The notes: generated by a model not told the origin, from the letters alone. Positions 25,676 through 34,586 are shown, counted from the first letter of the stretch. The stretch: 64,000 bases of DNA from Flavobacterium psychrophilum (GCA_945874225.1 CAMCFT010000003.1:119541-183540); one strand, 5' to 3'. Made by a program: numbers and translations.

Positions 25676-25712
25676 AAAACCCTTTTGGATACGCCTCTAA
25701 AAGGGTTTTTTG
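25676..25712 (+). terminator. Terminator/attenuator before metY
   Basis: Perfect arms AAAACCCTTTT (25676-25686) and AAAAGGGTTTT (25699-25709) with a T-run, 103 bases before the metY start and after leader peptide 2. No stop codon of a long gene lies upstream on this strand, which argues for attenuation instead of ordinary termination. Confidence 0.85.
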
Positions 25713-25814
25713 TTTTTTATGTCCCAAAAAACAAATCATTTAAAAATTAAATAAAACAAAACTGAAACGAATTCAGTTTAAAATCTAAAATCAATTATAA
25801 AAAGTAAAGAAATA

Positions 25815-27095
25815 ATGAGTACTCCAAAATTCGCAACAAACGCATTACACGCAGGTCACGACGTTACTAAAACAGCAGGAACCAGAGCGGTGCCTATTTA
25901 TCAAACCAGTTCTTATGTGTTTAATAATTCGGATCACGCGGCCAATTTATTTGGTCTTGCCGAAGCAGGATTTATATATACCCGATTAAATAATCCAACT
26001 AATGATATTCTAGAACAACGATTAGCAGCGCTTGAAGGCGGAATCGCCGCAGTGGTTACTGCATCCGGAACGGCTGCAATTGCTACATCATTATTGGTTT
26101 TACTGAAGACGGGAGATCATATTGTGGCTTCGAACAGTTTGTATGGCGGAACTTATAATTTGTTGAAAGCGACTTTGCCAAGATTGGGAATCACAACCAC
26201 ATTTGTAGATCCATCAGACGCAAGCAATTTTACTAAAGCAGCAAATGAAAACACTAAAGTATTCTTTGCAGAAAGTTTAGGAAATCCAAAATTAGATGTT
26301 TTGGATTTGAAAGCCATTTCGGCGGAAGCCAAAGCTTTTAAAGTCCCGTTTATTGTGGACAATACGGTTCCCTCGCCTTATTTGCTAAACCCAATTGAAC
26401 ACGGAGCCAATATTGTGATTCATTCCTTGACCAAATATATTGCAGGAAACGGAACCTCTCTAGGAGGAGCTGTTATTGATGCCGGAACATTTGATTGGAG
26501 TAGCGGAAAATTCCCTGAGTTTACCGAACCATCTGAAGCTTATCACGGATTAGTGTATCACGAAGCACTAGGAAATGCCGCTTTTATTGCTAAAGTTCGA
26601 ATCGAAGGTTTACGGGATTTTGGTGCAGCCTTGAGTCCGTTTAATGCCTTCCAGATTATTCAGGGACTTGAAACTTTACCAATTCGTGTCCAGAAGCACA
26701 GTGAAAACGGATTGGCTTTAGCCAAATGGTTAGAAAGTCAAGATCAAGTCGCTTGGGTTAATTATCCAGGATTGAAGTCCAGTAAATATTATGATTTGGC
26801 AACACAGTATTTACCTAAAGGACAGAACGGATTGCTAACTTTCGGCCTTAAAGGAGGCTTTGAAGCTGCTAAGAAAATAGCCGATGAAACGAAGTTATTT
26901 TCACTTTTGGCCAATATTGGAGACACAAAATCATTGATTATTCATCCGGCGAGCACCACGCACCAGCAATTGTCAGATGCAGAGCAAGTAGCGACAGGAG
27001 TAACCAAGGATTTAATCAGACTCTCGGTTGGACTCGAAGACATCGAAGACTTGAAAGCCGATTTAAAGGCTGTTTTCGAAAATTTAAAAGTATAA
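25815..27095 (+). CDS. metY: O-acetylhomoserine sulfhydrylase
   Basis: The 426-residue PLP enzyme makes homocysteine from O-acetylhomoserine and sulfide. The N-terminus FATNALHAGHDVTKTAGTRA, the motif YTRLNNPTNDILEQRLAALE, the PLP lysine in HSLTKYIAGNGTSLGG and the late IIHPASTTHQQLS are characteristic of the MetY branch of the Cys/Met PLP family. It uses acetylhomoserine from the MetX domain and sulfide from the downstream assimilation genes. Two leader-peptide/terminator units precede it. Cysteine-synthase side activity is possible. Confidence 0.93.
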   Translation: MSTPKFATNALHAGHDVTKTAGTRAVPIYQTSSYVFNNSDHAANLFGLAEAGFIYTRLNNPTNDILEQRLAALEGGIAAVVTASGTAAIATSLLVLLKTGDHIVASNSLYGGTYNLLKATLPRLGITTTFVDPSDASNFTKAANENTKVFFAESLGNPKLDVLDLKAISAEAKAFKVPFIVDNTVPSPYLLNPIEHGANIVIHSLTKYIAGNGTSLGGAVIDAGTFDWSSGKFPEFTEPSEAYHGLVYHEALGNAAFIAKVRIEGLRDFGAALSPFNAFQIIQGLETLPIRVQKHSENGLALAKWLESQDQVAWVNYPGLKSSKYYDLATQYLPKGQNGLLTFGLKGGFEAAKKIADETKLFSLLANIGDTKSLIIHPASTTHQQLSDAEQVATGVTKDLIRLSVGLEDIEDLKADLKAVFENLKV

Positions 27096-27177
27096 AAAAA
27101 GTAACATATTTGAACTTAGGAAAACTGAATTCAATATGTTTAAAAATAAAAAAGTAAACATCCAAAAATATAATATT

Positions 27178-27387
27178 ATGAAAATTCTAAAATATATTTC
27201 AAAAGTAATTCCGTTTTTCAAAAGTTTGAACATAAGTACAAAAGCAAATACTGCAGATAAAGATGACTTTGAATTCACACATACAAAAATTGGAGTGAAT
27301 TTAAAGCAAACTTCGGATTCAGGGAAAGTTCCGAATTCTTTGTTTCATCAAATGTATTCTGAGGAAAACGAAACGCTTTTTATCTAA
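27178..27387 (+). CDS. Small hypothetical protein
   Basis: A 69-residue frame with a basic, amphipathic N-terminus (MKILKYISKVIPFFKSLNIS) and an acidic, polar C-terminus ending in MYSEENETLFI. An in-frame ATG at 27136 would add 14 residues. I do not recognise it. It follows metY by 82 bases and precedes a strong hairpin and the SAM-I aptamer, so it could be the last gene of the metY transcript. Confidence 0.45.
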   Translation: MKILKYISKVIPFFKSLNISTKANTADKDDFEFTHTKIGVNLKQTSDSGKVPNSLFHQMYSEENETLFI

Positions 27388-27423
27388 AATAATTGGGATA
27401 AAAAGTAATTAAATTTTAAAATA

Positions 27424-27469
27424 AGCAACGGCGAGAGTCTGTTAATGGACTCTTTCCGATGCTGGTTTT
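27424..27469 (+). terminator. Long hairpin before the SAM-I leader
   Basis: A 16-position stem (AGCAACGGCGAGAGTC with GACTCTTTCCGATGCT) has two symmetric mismatches and one G-U, an 8-base loop, and then GGTTTTAATTTT. It probably ends the metY transcript. The unusual stem length leaves room for another role. Confidence 0.6.
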
Positions 27470-27562
27470 AATTTTAAATGTAGAAACCAACTTATGTTAA
27501 ATTTGGTTGTTAAAAAAAATTGTAGTTAATTTGTGCCTTTAAGTTCACAACTGTATTGAAAT

Positions 27563-27664
27563 GTTATAAAGAAAGGCAGAGGGATTAGACCCGATGAAGC
27601 CTTAGCAACCCTTCGGTAAACGAAGAAGGTGCTGCATTCTACCACTTTTTTGTGGAAAGATAAC
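27563..27664 (+). ncRNA. SAM-I (S-box) riboswitch upstream of metX-thrA
   Basis: The conserved core is present in order: AGAGGGATTAGACCCGATGA, then AGCCTTAGCAACC, then GAAGGTGCTGCATTCTACC and AAAGATAAC. P1 closes with GTTAT (27563-27567) and ATAAC (27660-27664). It lies 83 bases before the metX start. I see no strong terminator after it, so control may act on translation or through a weak hairpin near 27680. This is the classical SAM feedback on methionine synthesis. Confidence 0.93.
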
Positions 27665-27747
27665 TCAAAAGAAATCATCTAGTTTACTTCTAGCTTTCTT
27701 TCTAATATTTCCAGACACAAATCAAAAAATTATAAAAGATTTGAAAA

Positions 27748-30700
27748 TTGGAAAATAAACCAACAACAATTATCATTCAAAATTTCACCACCGAAAGTGG
27801 CGAATTTTATGCGTCCTTAAACTTAAGTTTTCAGGTTTTTGGACAAGCATTGAATACCGCTCCAATAGTTTTGGTGAATCACGCCTTGACAGGAAATTCC
27901 CAAGTAGTTGGCGAAAATGGCTGGTGGAACGATTTGATTGGCATTGATAAAACAATCGATATTCGCAAATACACAATATTGGCTTTCAATGTTCCCGGAA
28001 ATGGTTTCGATAGAAATATTATAGAGAAATATTTGGATTTTAATACCAGAGACATCGCCAGACTTTTCTTGGAAGGCCTTCGGTTTTTGAAAATAAAAGA
28101 ATTATTCGCCATTATTGGCGGTTCTGTTGGTGGAGGGATTGCATGGGAAATGGTGGCTTTGGAGCCAAAATTAACCCATAATTTTATACCTATTGCTACC
28201 GATTGGAAATCGACCGATTGGTTGATTGCCAATTGTTATTTGCAAGAGAAAATATTAAATAATTCGTCTCATCCCATCGAAGATGCCCGCATTCACGCAA
28301 TGATGTGCTATAGAACGCCCGAATCTTTTAAAGAAAAATTTCAAAGAAATTCTACTGAATCTTCGGAGTCGTTTCAAGTGGAAAGTTGGCTGAATCATCA
28401 CGGAGAAAAATTGCAAAAAAGGTTTCAGCTTTCTGCATACAAAATGATGAATCAGTTGCTGAAAACCATCGATATTACCAGAGGCAGAACTTCATTGGAA
28501 AAAATAATTTCCGAAGTGGATGCCAATATTTATATTATCGGAATCAACTCGGATTTGTTTTTTACGGCGAATGAAAACCGGGAGACATACCACGAAATAA
28601 AGAAATTCAAGAACAATGTATTTTATAGTGAAATTGATTCGCAACACGGGCACGATGCGTTTTTAATGGAATACGACCAACTAGGCAATTTGCTGGATGT
28701 TGTTTTTAAAAATAAAAAAGACAAAATGAAAATATTGAAATTTGGCGGAAAATCATTGGCCAACGGTGAAGGAATAAATAAAGTTTTAGACATCATAATC
28801 GACAAAAAAAGCAAAGACGAAAATATTGCTGTTGTAGTTTCTGCACGAGGAAATGCAACCGACGAATTGGAAGATATTTTGACGATTGCTGCCAAAAACG
28901 GTAATTACAAACCCTTACTTGAAAGTTTCAAAAGCTATCAACAAAATGGTTTCACGAATATTGATCTCTCGCAAGAATTTGGAATATTAGACAAGCTTTT
29001 TGAAGGCATAAGTTTGACAGGCGATTATAGCGAAAAAATTAAGGATCAGGTTTTGTCACAAGGCGAAGTAATTTCGGCCAAAACAATAACTTCTCTTTTA
29101 AATGAAAAAGGGATAAATGCCCAATTCGCCGATTCGCGTGAATTGATAAAAACGGATTCCAAGTTTGGCGATGCCCAACCTTTGGAACAAATTTCGAAGA
29201 AAAACGTGGTAGACTATTTCAAGAAAAATACCGATAAAGTCATTATTATCACTGGTTTTATTGGTTCGAACGCAAATCACGAAACAACTACTTTAGGCAG
29301 AAACGGCAGTAATTATTCAGCTTCTTTGATTGCCAATTTTCTCGATGCTGAAGAATTGCAAAATTACACGCATGTTGATGGGATTTACACAGCCAACCCG
29401 GATTTAGTTCCTGATGCCAAGAAAATTGACCGTTTGTCTTTTAATGAAGCCAATGAAATTGCCAATTTTGGAGCAACCATTTTGCACGCCAAAACGATTA
29501 TTCCATTATTGGAAAGAAATATTCCTTTGCGAATTTTAAACACATTCAACCACGAAAATCAAGGAACATTAATCACGTCTAAATCAAATAAAGAAGGCAT
29601 AAAAACACTTTCGGTTTTAGAAAACGTGTCATTGGTAAACCTCGAAGGAAGAGGATTGCTGGGAAAAACCGGTGTCGATGCTCGTATTTTTAGGGTTATG
29701 GGCGACAATGATATTAGCGTGAGCATCATTTCTCAAGGTTCATCCGAACGTGGAATTGGGCTTGTGGTTGCCGCCGACAAAGCGACAAAAGCAATGATTG
29801 AACTCGAAAAAGAATTCGAGAATGATTTCTATTCGAAAGACGTCAACAAAATCTCGATTACTGATGATGTTTCGGTGATTTCGATCATTGGTCAGGATTT
29901 GAGTACTTTTCATAAACCATATACAGCTTTGATTAAAAACAAAGTCATCCCGATTCTTTTCAACAACACGGTAACGGGTAAAAACGTGAGTTTGGTGGTT
30001 AAAAAATCACAATTGAACAAGGCGTTGAATGTTATTCACGGGGAGATTTTTGGAGTTTCAAAGAAAATAAATATTGCTATTTTCGGTCACGGATTAGTTG
30101 GCGGAACTTTGATTAACCAAATTCTGGAATCGGCTGCAGCAATCGAAAAACGCAAGGATATAAAACTGAATATTTTTGCGATTGCCAATTCTAAAAACTT
30201 GCTTTTGAACAAAAACGGAGTTTCACAAAATTGGAAAAACGAGATTCAAAACAATGGTTTTTCGTATACAATTGATGACGTTATTGATTATGCTACTGCG
30301 AATAATTTAGAGAACTTAATTGCTATTGATAATACAGCAAGTGCTACGTTTGTGGAGAATTATGTTAAATTGGCCGAAAGCAGTTTCGACTTGATTTCAT
30401 CTAATAAAGTAGCGAATACCCTAAGTTATAAATTTTATAAAGACTTGAGAAAAGTATTGGCAGAAAATCAGAAGTCTTATTTGTATGAAACCAATGTTGG
30501 TGCAGGTTTGCCATTGATTGACACCATAAAATTATTGCATCTTTCAGGTGAAAATATCACCAAAATCAAAGGAGTTTTCTCCGGAACATTGAGTTATTTA
30601 TTCAATAATTTCTCGGCAAAAGATGTTCCTTTTAGTGAAATTCTAAAAGAAGCAATCGCCAACGGTTACACAGAACCCGATCCAAGAGAAGATTTATGTG

Positions 30701-31137
30701 GGAACGATGTGGGAAGAAAATTACTAATTTTGGCAAGAGAATTGGACTTGCAAAACGAATTCGAAGAAATCAATATTCAAAACCTGATTCCGGAACATTT
30801 AAGAGAAGGAAACGCTTCGGAATTTTTGACTAAATTAAGAGAATTTGATCCAATTTACGCTAAAATAAAAGAAGAACAAGAACCCAATCACGTCTTGAGA
30901 TACATTGGCGAATTGTCAGGAGATTTACAAAACGACAAAGGAAATCTTGAAGTTAAATTAGTTTCCGTACCTTCGGATACCGCTTTGGGTGGATTGAAAG
31001 GTTCCGATTCTTTCTTCGAAATTTACACCGAATCGTATGGCGACAGACCTATTGTAATTCAGGGTGCTGGCGCAGGTTCAGCAGTGACAGCGAGAGGAGT
31101 TTTTGGCGATATTTTGAGATTGTCAGAGAAAGGGTAG
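27748..31137 (+). CDS. Trifunctional homoserine O-acetyltransferase - aspartokinase - homoserine dehydrogenase
   Basis: The 1129-residue protein joins three steps. Residues 1-325 are a MetX alpha/beta-hydrolase: nucleophile region IIGGSVGGGIAWEM, late Asp/His in NSDLF and DSQHGHDAF. From 327, at an internal ATG (28726), comes a ThrA-like protein: aspartokinase KILKFGGKSLANGEG, ACT-type regulatory region near 620-780, then homoserine dehydrogenase with IFGHGLVGGTLINQ and YLYETNVGAGLPLIDTIK. It would carry aspartate-phosphate chemistry and acetylate homoserine for MetY. The start is a TTG, as no ATG fits. A SAM-I aptamer lies upstream. Separate MetX from an internal start is possible for the second part. 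Confidence 0.93.
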   Translation: MENKPTTIIIQNFTTESGEFYASLNLSFQVFGQALNTAPIVLVNHALTGNSQVVGENGWWNDLIGIDKTIDIRKYTILAFNVPGNGFDRNIIEKYLDFNTRDIARLFLEGLRFLKIKELFAIIGGSVGGGIAWEMVALEPKLTHNFIPIATDWKSTDWLIANCYLQEKILNNSSHPIEDARIHAMMCYRTPESFKEKFQRNSTESSESFQVESWLNHHGEKLQKRFQLSAYKMMNQLLKTIDITRGRTSLEKIISEVDANIYIIGINSDLFFTANENRETYHEIKKFKNNVFYSEIDSQHGHDAFLMEYDQLGNLLDVVFKNKKDKMKILKFGGKSLANGEGINKVLDIIIDKKSKDENIAVVVSARGNATDELEDILTIAAKNGNYKPLLESFKSYQQNGFTNIDLSQEFGILDKLFEGISLTGDYSEKIKDQVLSQGEVISAKTITSLLNEKGINAQFADSRELIKTDSKFGDAQPLEQISKKNVVDYFKKNTDKVIIITGFIGSNANHETTTLGRNGSNYSASLIANFLDAEELQNYTHVDGIYTANPDLVPDAKKIDRLSFNEANEIANFGATILHAKTIIPLLERNIPLRILNTFNHENQGTLITSKSNKEGIKTLSVLENVSLVNLEGRGLLGKTGVDARIFRVMGDNDISVSIISQGSSERGIGLVVAADKATKAMIELEKEFENDFYSKDVNKISITDDVSVISIIGQDLSTFHKPYTALIKNKVIPILFNNTVTGKNVSLVVKKSQLNKALNVIHGEIFGVSKKINIAIFGHGLVGGTLINQILESAAAIEKRKDIKLNIFAIANSKNLLLNKNGVSQNWKNEIQNNGFSYTIDDVIDYATANNLENLIAIDNTASATFVENYVKLAESSFDLISSNKVANTLSYKFYKDLRKVLAENQKSYLYETNVGAGLPLIDTIKLLHLSGENITKIKGVFSGTLSYLFNNFSAKDVPFSEILKEAIANGYTEPDPREDLCGNDVGRKLLILARELDLQNEFEEINIQNLIPEHLREGNASEFLTKLREFDPIYAKIKEEQEPNHVLRYIGELSGDLQNDKGNLEVKLVSVPSDTALGGLKGSDSFFEIYTESYGDRPIVIQGAGAGSAVTARGVFGDILRLSEKG

Positions 31138-31313
31138 CCCCTAGCCCCCGAAGGGGGAACAGAAAATTTGGGATTTTTGATTGCAGATTAACGATTTTTG
31201 ATTTCAGATTTTTTATCTCGAGAGTCAGCAAATTGTGATAGTATTTCAATTTTAAAAAAAACAACAATGCTCCAGTTTTGGCACCCTCTCCTTTGGAGAG
31301 GGACGGGGAGAGG
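31138..31313. repeat. Inverted pair of GC-rich hairpins between metX-thrA and DUF2007
   Basis: A reverse copy (31138-31160, core CCCCCGAAGGGGG) starts right after the stop codon. A forward copy (31283-31313, core CCCTCTCCTTTGGAGAGGG) lies 13 bases before the next start. Between them lie AT-rich bases with degenerate GATTTTTGATT words and no gene. Confidence 0.7.
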
Positions 31314-31326
31314 AAAAACAATAGTT

Positions 31327-31569
31327 ATGATAATAGTCTTTAATGGTCCGTATTTTGAAGCAATGAATGTTAGAAATTTATTGGAAGAAAAAGAAATTAC
31401 AGTTTTTACTCAAAATGAATATATGTCAAGCATCGAACCTTGGGTTGTGACTTCGGGAGGTCTAAATCCTGTAAAATTACAAGTTGACGAATCAGATTTT
31501 GAGCAAGCCAAAAAAATAATTGAAGATTATATATCTGGAAATAATAATTTAGAAATCGGAGATAAATAA
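31327..31569 (+). CDS. DUF2007 (putative signal-transducing) protein
   Basis: The 80-residue protein matches the small DUF2007 fold: IVFNGPYFEAMNVRNLLEEK, then VKLQVDESDFEQAKKIIEDY at the end. Function is unknown; the family is thought to bind peptides or act in signalling. The ATG at 31327 is chosen because everything upstream in frame translates the hairpin repeat. It sits in the methionine cluster between metX-thrA and an OsmC gene. Confidence 0.8.
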   Translation: MIIVFNGPYFEAMNVRNLLEEKEITVFTQNEYMSSIEPWVVTSGGLNPVKLQVDESDFEQAKKIIEDYISGNNNLEIGDK

Positions 31570-31627
31570 AAAACCCGTTGAATCGGCGTTTGAAAATCCG
31601 ATTAATCCGCGTCCAAAAAAATAAATA

Positions 31628-32077
31628 ATGAAAATAACATTAAACAGAGTAAACGACAACTTCCACTTCGAATTAAAAAATGATCGTGGACATATAGTAA
31701 ATGTAGATGCCAGACCTGATTTTGGAGGTAACGATATGGGACCAAGTCCAATGGAATTAATTTTAATGGGCGTTGCTGGCTGCAGCGGAATTGATATGAT
31801 TTCGATACTAAAAAAACAACGTCAGGAAATTACGTCTTTCAAAGCTGAGGTTCAAGGCGAACGCGTTCAAGTTGGCGAAGCAAAACCATTCAAAGATATT
31901 TATGTGGTTTTTTATTTAGAAGGAAACATCAAAGAAGATAAAGCAGCAAAAGCAGCCCAATTATCTTTTGAAAAATACTGTTCGGTTTCTAAAACATTGG
32001 AACCAACAGCAACAATACATTATAAAGTAGTTTTGAACGGAAGCCCCCTAACCCCCGAAGGGGGAACTAGCAACTAA
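31628..32077 (+). CDS. OsmC family peroxiredoxin-like protein
   Basis: The 149-residue protein has the two family cysteines at residues 52 (VAGCSGIDM) and 118 (EKYCSVSKTLEPTATI). OsmC proteins reduce organic hydroperoxides with thiols. The last ten residues (SPLTPEGGTS) are encoded by a copy of the GC-rich repeat, which also brings the stop codon, so the natural C-terminus has been replaced or extended. It lies between DUF2007 and the MetB/MetZ-like gene. A role in sulfur redox balance is plausible but inferred. Confidence 0.88.
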   Translation: MKITLNRVNDNFHFELKNDRGHIVNVDARPDFGGNDMGPSPMELILMGVAGCSGIDMISILKKQRQEITSFKAEVQGERVQVGEAKPFKDIYVVFYLEGNIKEDKAAKAAQLSFEKYCSVSKTLEPTATIHYKVVLNGSPLTPEGGTSN

Positions 32078-32160
32078 TAAATAGAAATATTTTTTGCTAA
32101 TTAAAATAAAACAATAACAATCCACTTTCGGCACCACGCCTTGGCGTGGCTGGGGTGAGG
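32043..32160. repeat. Inverted hairpin pair between osmC and the trans-sulfuration gene
   Basis: A reverse copy (32043-32066, core CCCCCGAAGGGGG) overlaps the end of osmC. A forward copy (32131-32160; the arms are changed to CCACGCC/GGCGTGG, so complementarity is kept) precedes the next start by 12 bases. The compensatory change supports selection or mechanism acting on the hairpin. Confidence 0.7.
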
Positions 32161-32172
32161 AAAACAATTACA

Positions 32173-33345
32173 ATGGACGAACAAGAATTTGGTTTTGAAA
32201 CCCAAGCCATACGCACTCAGTTAGAACGCACTCAATATCTGGAACACTCAGTACCTTTGTATTTAACTTCTAGTTTTGTATTTGAAGATGCCGAAGATAT
32301 GCGTGCCTCATTTGCCGAAGAGAAAGAGCGCAATATTTATAGCCGTTACAGCAATCCAAACAATAACGAGTTTGTGGATAAAGTTTGCCAAATGGAAGGC
32401 GCAGCGGCTGGTTTTGCATTCGCCTCTGGAATGGCGGCAGTATATTCAACCCTTGCAGCTTTGTTAAACTCAGGAGATCATATTGTTTCGGCGGGAAGTG
32501 TTTTTGGAGCAACACATTCTTTGTTTATCAATTATTTTCCAAAATGGGGAATAGAAACTTCATATTTTGACATTAATAGGCCGGGAACTATTGAAAGTTT
32601 TATCAAACCAAACACCAAAATTCTTTTTGCCGAATCGCCAACCAATCCAGCGGTAGATATCATAGATCTTGAATTGTTAGGGGCAATTGCCAAAAAACAC
32701 AATTTAATTTTGATAATCGACAACTGCTTTGCAACACCTTATTTGCAGCAACCTATAAAGTGGGGCGCACATTTGGTAGTGCATTCTGCCACGAAATTAA
32801 TGGACGGTCAAGGTAGGGTTTTGGGCGGGATTACTGTTGGTGAAACCGAATTGATTCAAAAAATCTATTTGTTTTCACGACTTACAGGGCCTTCATTATC
32901 TCCATTTAATGCTTGGGTATTGTCGAAAAGTTTAGAAACTTTGGCGATTCGATTAGACAGACATTGTGAAAATGCCTTGAAAGTAGCTGAGTTTTTAGAA
33001 CAGCATCCAAAGGTAAATAAGGTAAAATATCCGTTTTTAAAATCACATCCTCAATATGAAATTGCACAAAAACAAATGAAGTTAGGCGGCAATATTGTGG
33101 CTTTTGAAATTAATGGAGGTCTTGAAGCGGGTAGAAATTTTTTAGATAAAATAAAATTGTGTTCGCTTTCGCCAAATTTGGGAGATACCAGAACCATTGT
33201 AACACATCCAGCATCAACAACACATAGCAAATTATCTGTCGAAGAACGTTTGGCAGTGAGTATTACCGATGGTTTGGTTCGAGTTTCAGTAGGATTGGAA
33301 ACTGTGAAAGATGTAATTGCTGATTTGGAGCAGGCATTAGCTTAA
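32173..33345 (+). CDS. Trans-sulfuration PLP enzyme (MetB/MetZ-like)
   Basis: The 390-residue PLP enzyme is a second Cys/Met-family member, closer to cystathionine gamma-synthase or O-succinylhomoserine sulfhydrylase than to MetY. It shows IYSRYSNPNNNEFVDKVCQM, the PLP lysine in VHSATKLMDGQGRVLGG, and IVTHPASTTHSKLS. It would make cystathionine or homocysteine from activated homoserine. I chose ATG 32173, since upstream in-frame sequence is repeat. Co-transcribed with the genes before and after it, it gives the cell two routes to homocysteine. Confidence 0.9.
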   Translation: MDEQEFGFETQAIRTQLERTQYLEHSVPLYLTSSFVFEDAEDMRASFAEEKERNIYSRYSNPNNNEFVDKVCQMEGAAAGFAFASGMAAVYSTLAALLNSGDHIVSAGSVFGATHSLFINYFPKWGIETSYFDINRPGTIESFIKPNTKILFAESPTNPAVDIIDLELLGAIAKKHNLILIIDNCFATPYLQQPIKWGAHLVVHSATKLMDGQGRVLGGITVGETELIQKIYLFSRLTGPSLSPFNAWVLSKSLETLAIRLDRHCENALKVAEFLEQHPKVNKVKYPFLKSHPQYEIAQKQMKLGGNIVAFEINGGLEAGRNFLDKIKLCSLSPNLGDTRTIVTHPASTTHSKLSVEERLAVSITDGLVRVSVGLETVKDVIADLEQALA

Positions 33346-33378
33346 AATTTAATTTCGAAACTCATTCTAAATCAGAAT

Positions 33379-34029
33379 ATGACAGAAGAATTCATAACAT
33401 TTCAAAAATTTAACGACCAAAATTCTGCCTCAGAACTAGGAGATTTTTTCAAAGAAAAAAAACTAGAATATTTACTTGAGGATAATTCTCTGAGTTTTGA
33501 TCCCACTTTTGCAAATAATGGATTTGGTAAAGAATTTTGTATCAAGCTCAAGAAAAGTGATTTTGAAAAAGGAAACGCATTTTTAAATGAAAAGGCAGAA
33601 AAAGAAATTGTTGAAATTGATAACGATTACTATTTATTAAGTTTTACTGACAAGGAATTATTTGAATTAATCGCAGCTAATGACGAATGGAGTCCTTTTG
33701 ATGTTTCTTTAGCTGAAAGATTATTAAAACAAAGAGGAAAAGAAGTTACTCCTGAAGAAATAGAAAAAATAAAAACGGACAGAATTGTTGAACTTTCGAA
33801 ACCAGAAGAAAGCCAAAGAACTTATATAATTATTGGCTATATTACTGCAGTTTTAGGGGGTTTTCTAGGAATATTTATTGGTTGGCATTTGTTGTCATTT
33901 AAAAAAACATTGCCAAATGGAAATAGAATTTATGCCTATTCAGATAATGACAGGAAACAAGGAAATCGTATTTTAATAATAGGTGGAATTTTTTTAGTAA
34001 TTTGGCTAATCTATAGATTAATTAAATAA
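33379..34029 (+). CDS. Membrane protein with DUF2007-like N-terminus
   Basis: The 216-residue protein begins with a region resembling DUF2007 (FQKFNDQNSASELGDFFKEK, then EFCIKLKKSDFEKGNAFLNE). A helical linker follows, then two C-terminal transmembrane segments near residues 150-170 and 196-213. I do not know its function. It stops one base before the Rrf2 regulator gene, so the two are translationally linked. Association with a sulfur-metabolism regulator is the only clue. Confidence 0.65.
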   Translation: MTEEFITFQKFNDQNSASELGDFFKEKKLEYLLEDNSLSFDPTFANNGFGKEFCIKLKKSDFEKGNAFLNEKAEKEIVEIDNDYYLLSFTDKELFELIAANDEWSPFDVSLAERLLKQRGKEVTPEEIEKIKTDRIVELSKPEESQRTYIIIGYITAVLGGFLGIFIGWHLLSFKKTLPNGNRIYAYSDNDRKQGNRILIIGGIFLVIWLIYRLIK

Positions 34030-34030
34030 A

Positions 34031-34441
34031 ATGCTCTCAAAAAAAACAAAATACGGAATAAAAGCACTGACTTTCTTGGCTCACCAAGAAGACAAAACAC
34101 CTGTGCAAATTGCTGAAATTGCAAAAAGTGAGCATATTTCTATTAAATTTCTAGAAAGTATTTTGTTGCTTTTGCGCCATTCTGGTTTTCTTGGAGCCAA
34201 AAAAGGAAAAGGTGGCGGTTATTATTTAATAAAAGACCCCAAAGACATCAATATGGCCGATGTGTATCGCATCCTCGAAGGACCAATAGCTTTATTGCCT
34301 TGCGTGAGCCATAATTTCTACGAAAAATGCGATGATTGTGTCGATGAAGTGAAATGTTCGGTTCATAAATTGATGACCGAAGTTCGGGACAATACCCTGA
34401 TGATATTGGAAAACAACTCCTTGGCGGATATTTCATTTTAG
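34031..34441 (+). CDS. Rrf2 family transcriptional regulator
   Basis: The 136-residue protein has the Rrf2 winged helix (MLSKKTKYGIKALTFLAHQE, then the wing in GFLGAKKGKGGGYYLIKDP) and a Cys cluster near residues 97-117 (LPCVSHNFYEKCDDC, VKCSVH). Relatives bind Fe-S clusters (IscR, NsrR) or control cysteine metabolism (CymR). Four Cys favour a metal or Fe-S ligand. It lies directly upstream of the sulfate assimilation operon, whose promoter carries an imperfect palindrome, so it is the prime candidate to regulate it. Confidence 0.9.
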   Translation: MLSKKTKYGIKALTFLAHQEDKTPVQIAEIAKSEHISIKFLESILLLLRHSGFLGAKKGKGGGYYLIKDPKDINMADVYRILEGPIALLPCVSHNFYEKCDDCVDEVKCSVHKLMTEVRDNTLMILENNSLADISF

Positions 34442-34546
34442 GCGAAAATTTTTTCAATCTTTTCATTTCTATGTAGGAGAAAAGATATACTAAAACATTT
34501 TTGGAATTAAAAATCAATAAAAATCGTGAATTCAGGTCTGATAAAT

Positions 34547-34576
34547 TTTGTAGTTTACCAAAAAATAGTATTTTTG
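34547..34576 (+). promoter_or_regulatory. Promoter of the sulfate assimilation operon
   Basis: A -33 TTTG (34547-34550) and an exact -7 TATTTTTG (34569-34576), 18 bases apart, predict transcription from about 34583, 50 bases before the TauE start. Confidence 0.7.
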
Positions 34577-34586
34577 CAAACTTAAT

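Noticed and set aside
31198..31326. Long N-terminal extension of the DUF2007 protein
   Set aside because: It translates an AT-rich spacer and the GC-rich hairpin repeat. The domain begins at the ATG at 31327.
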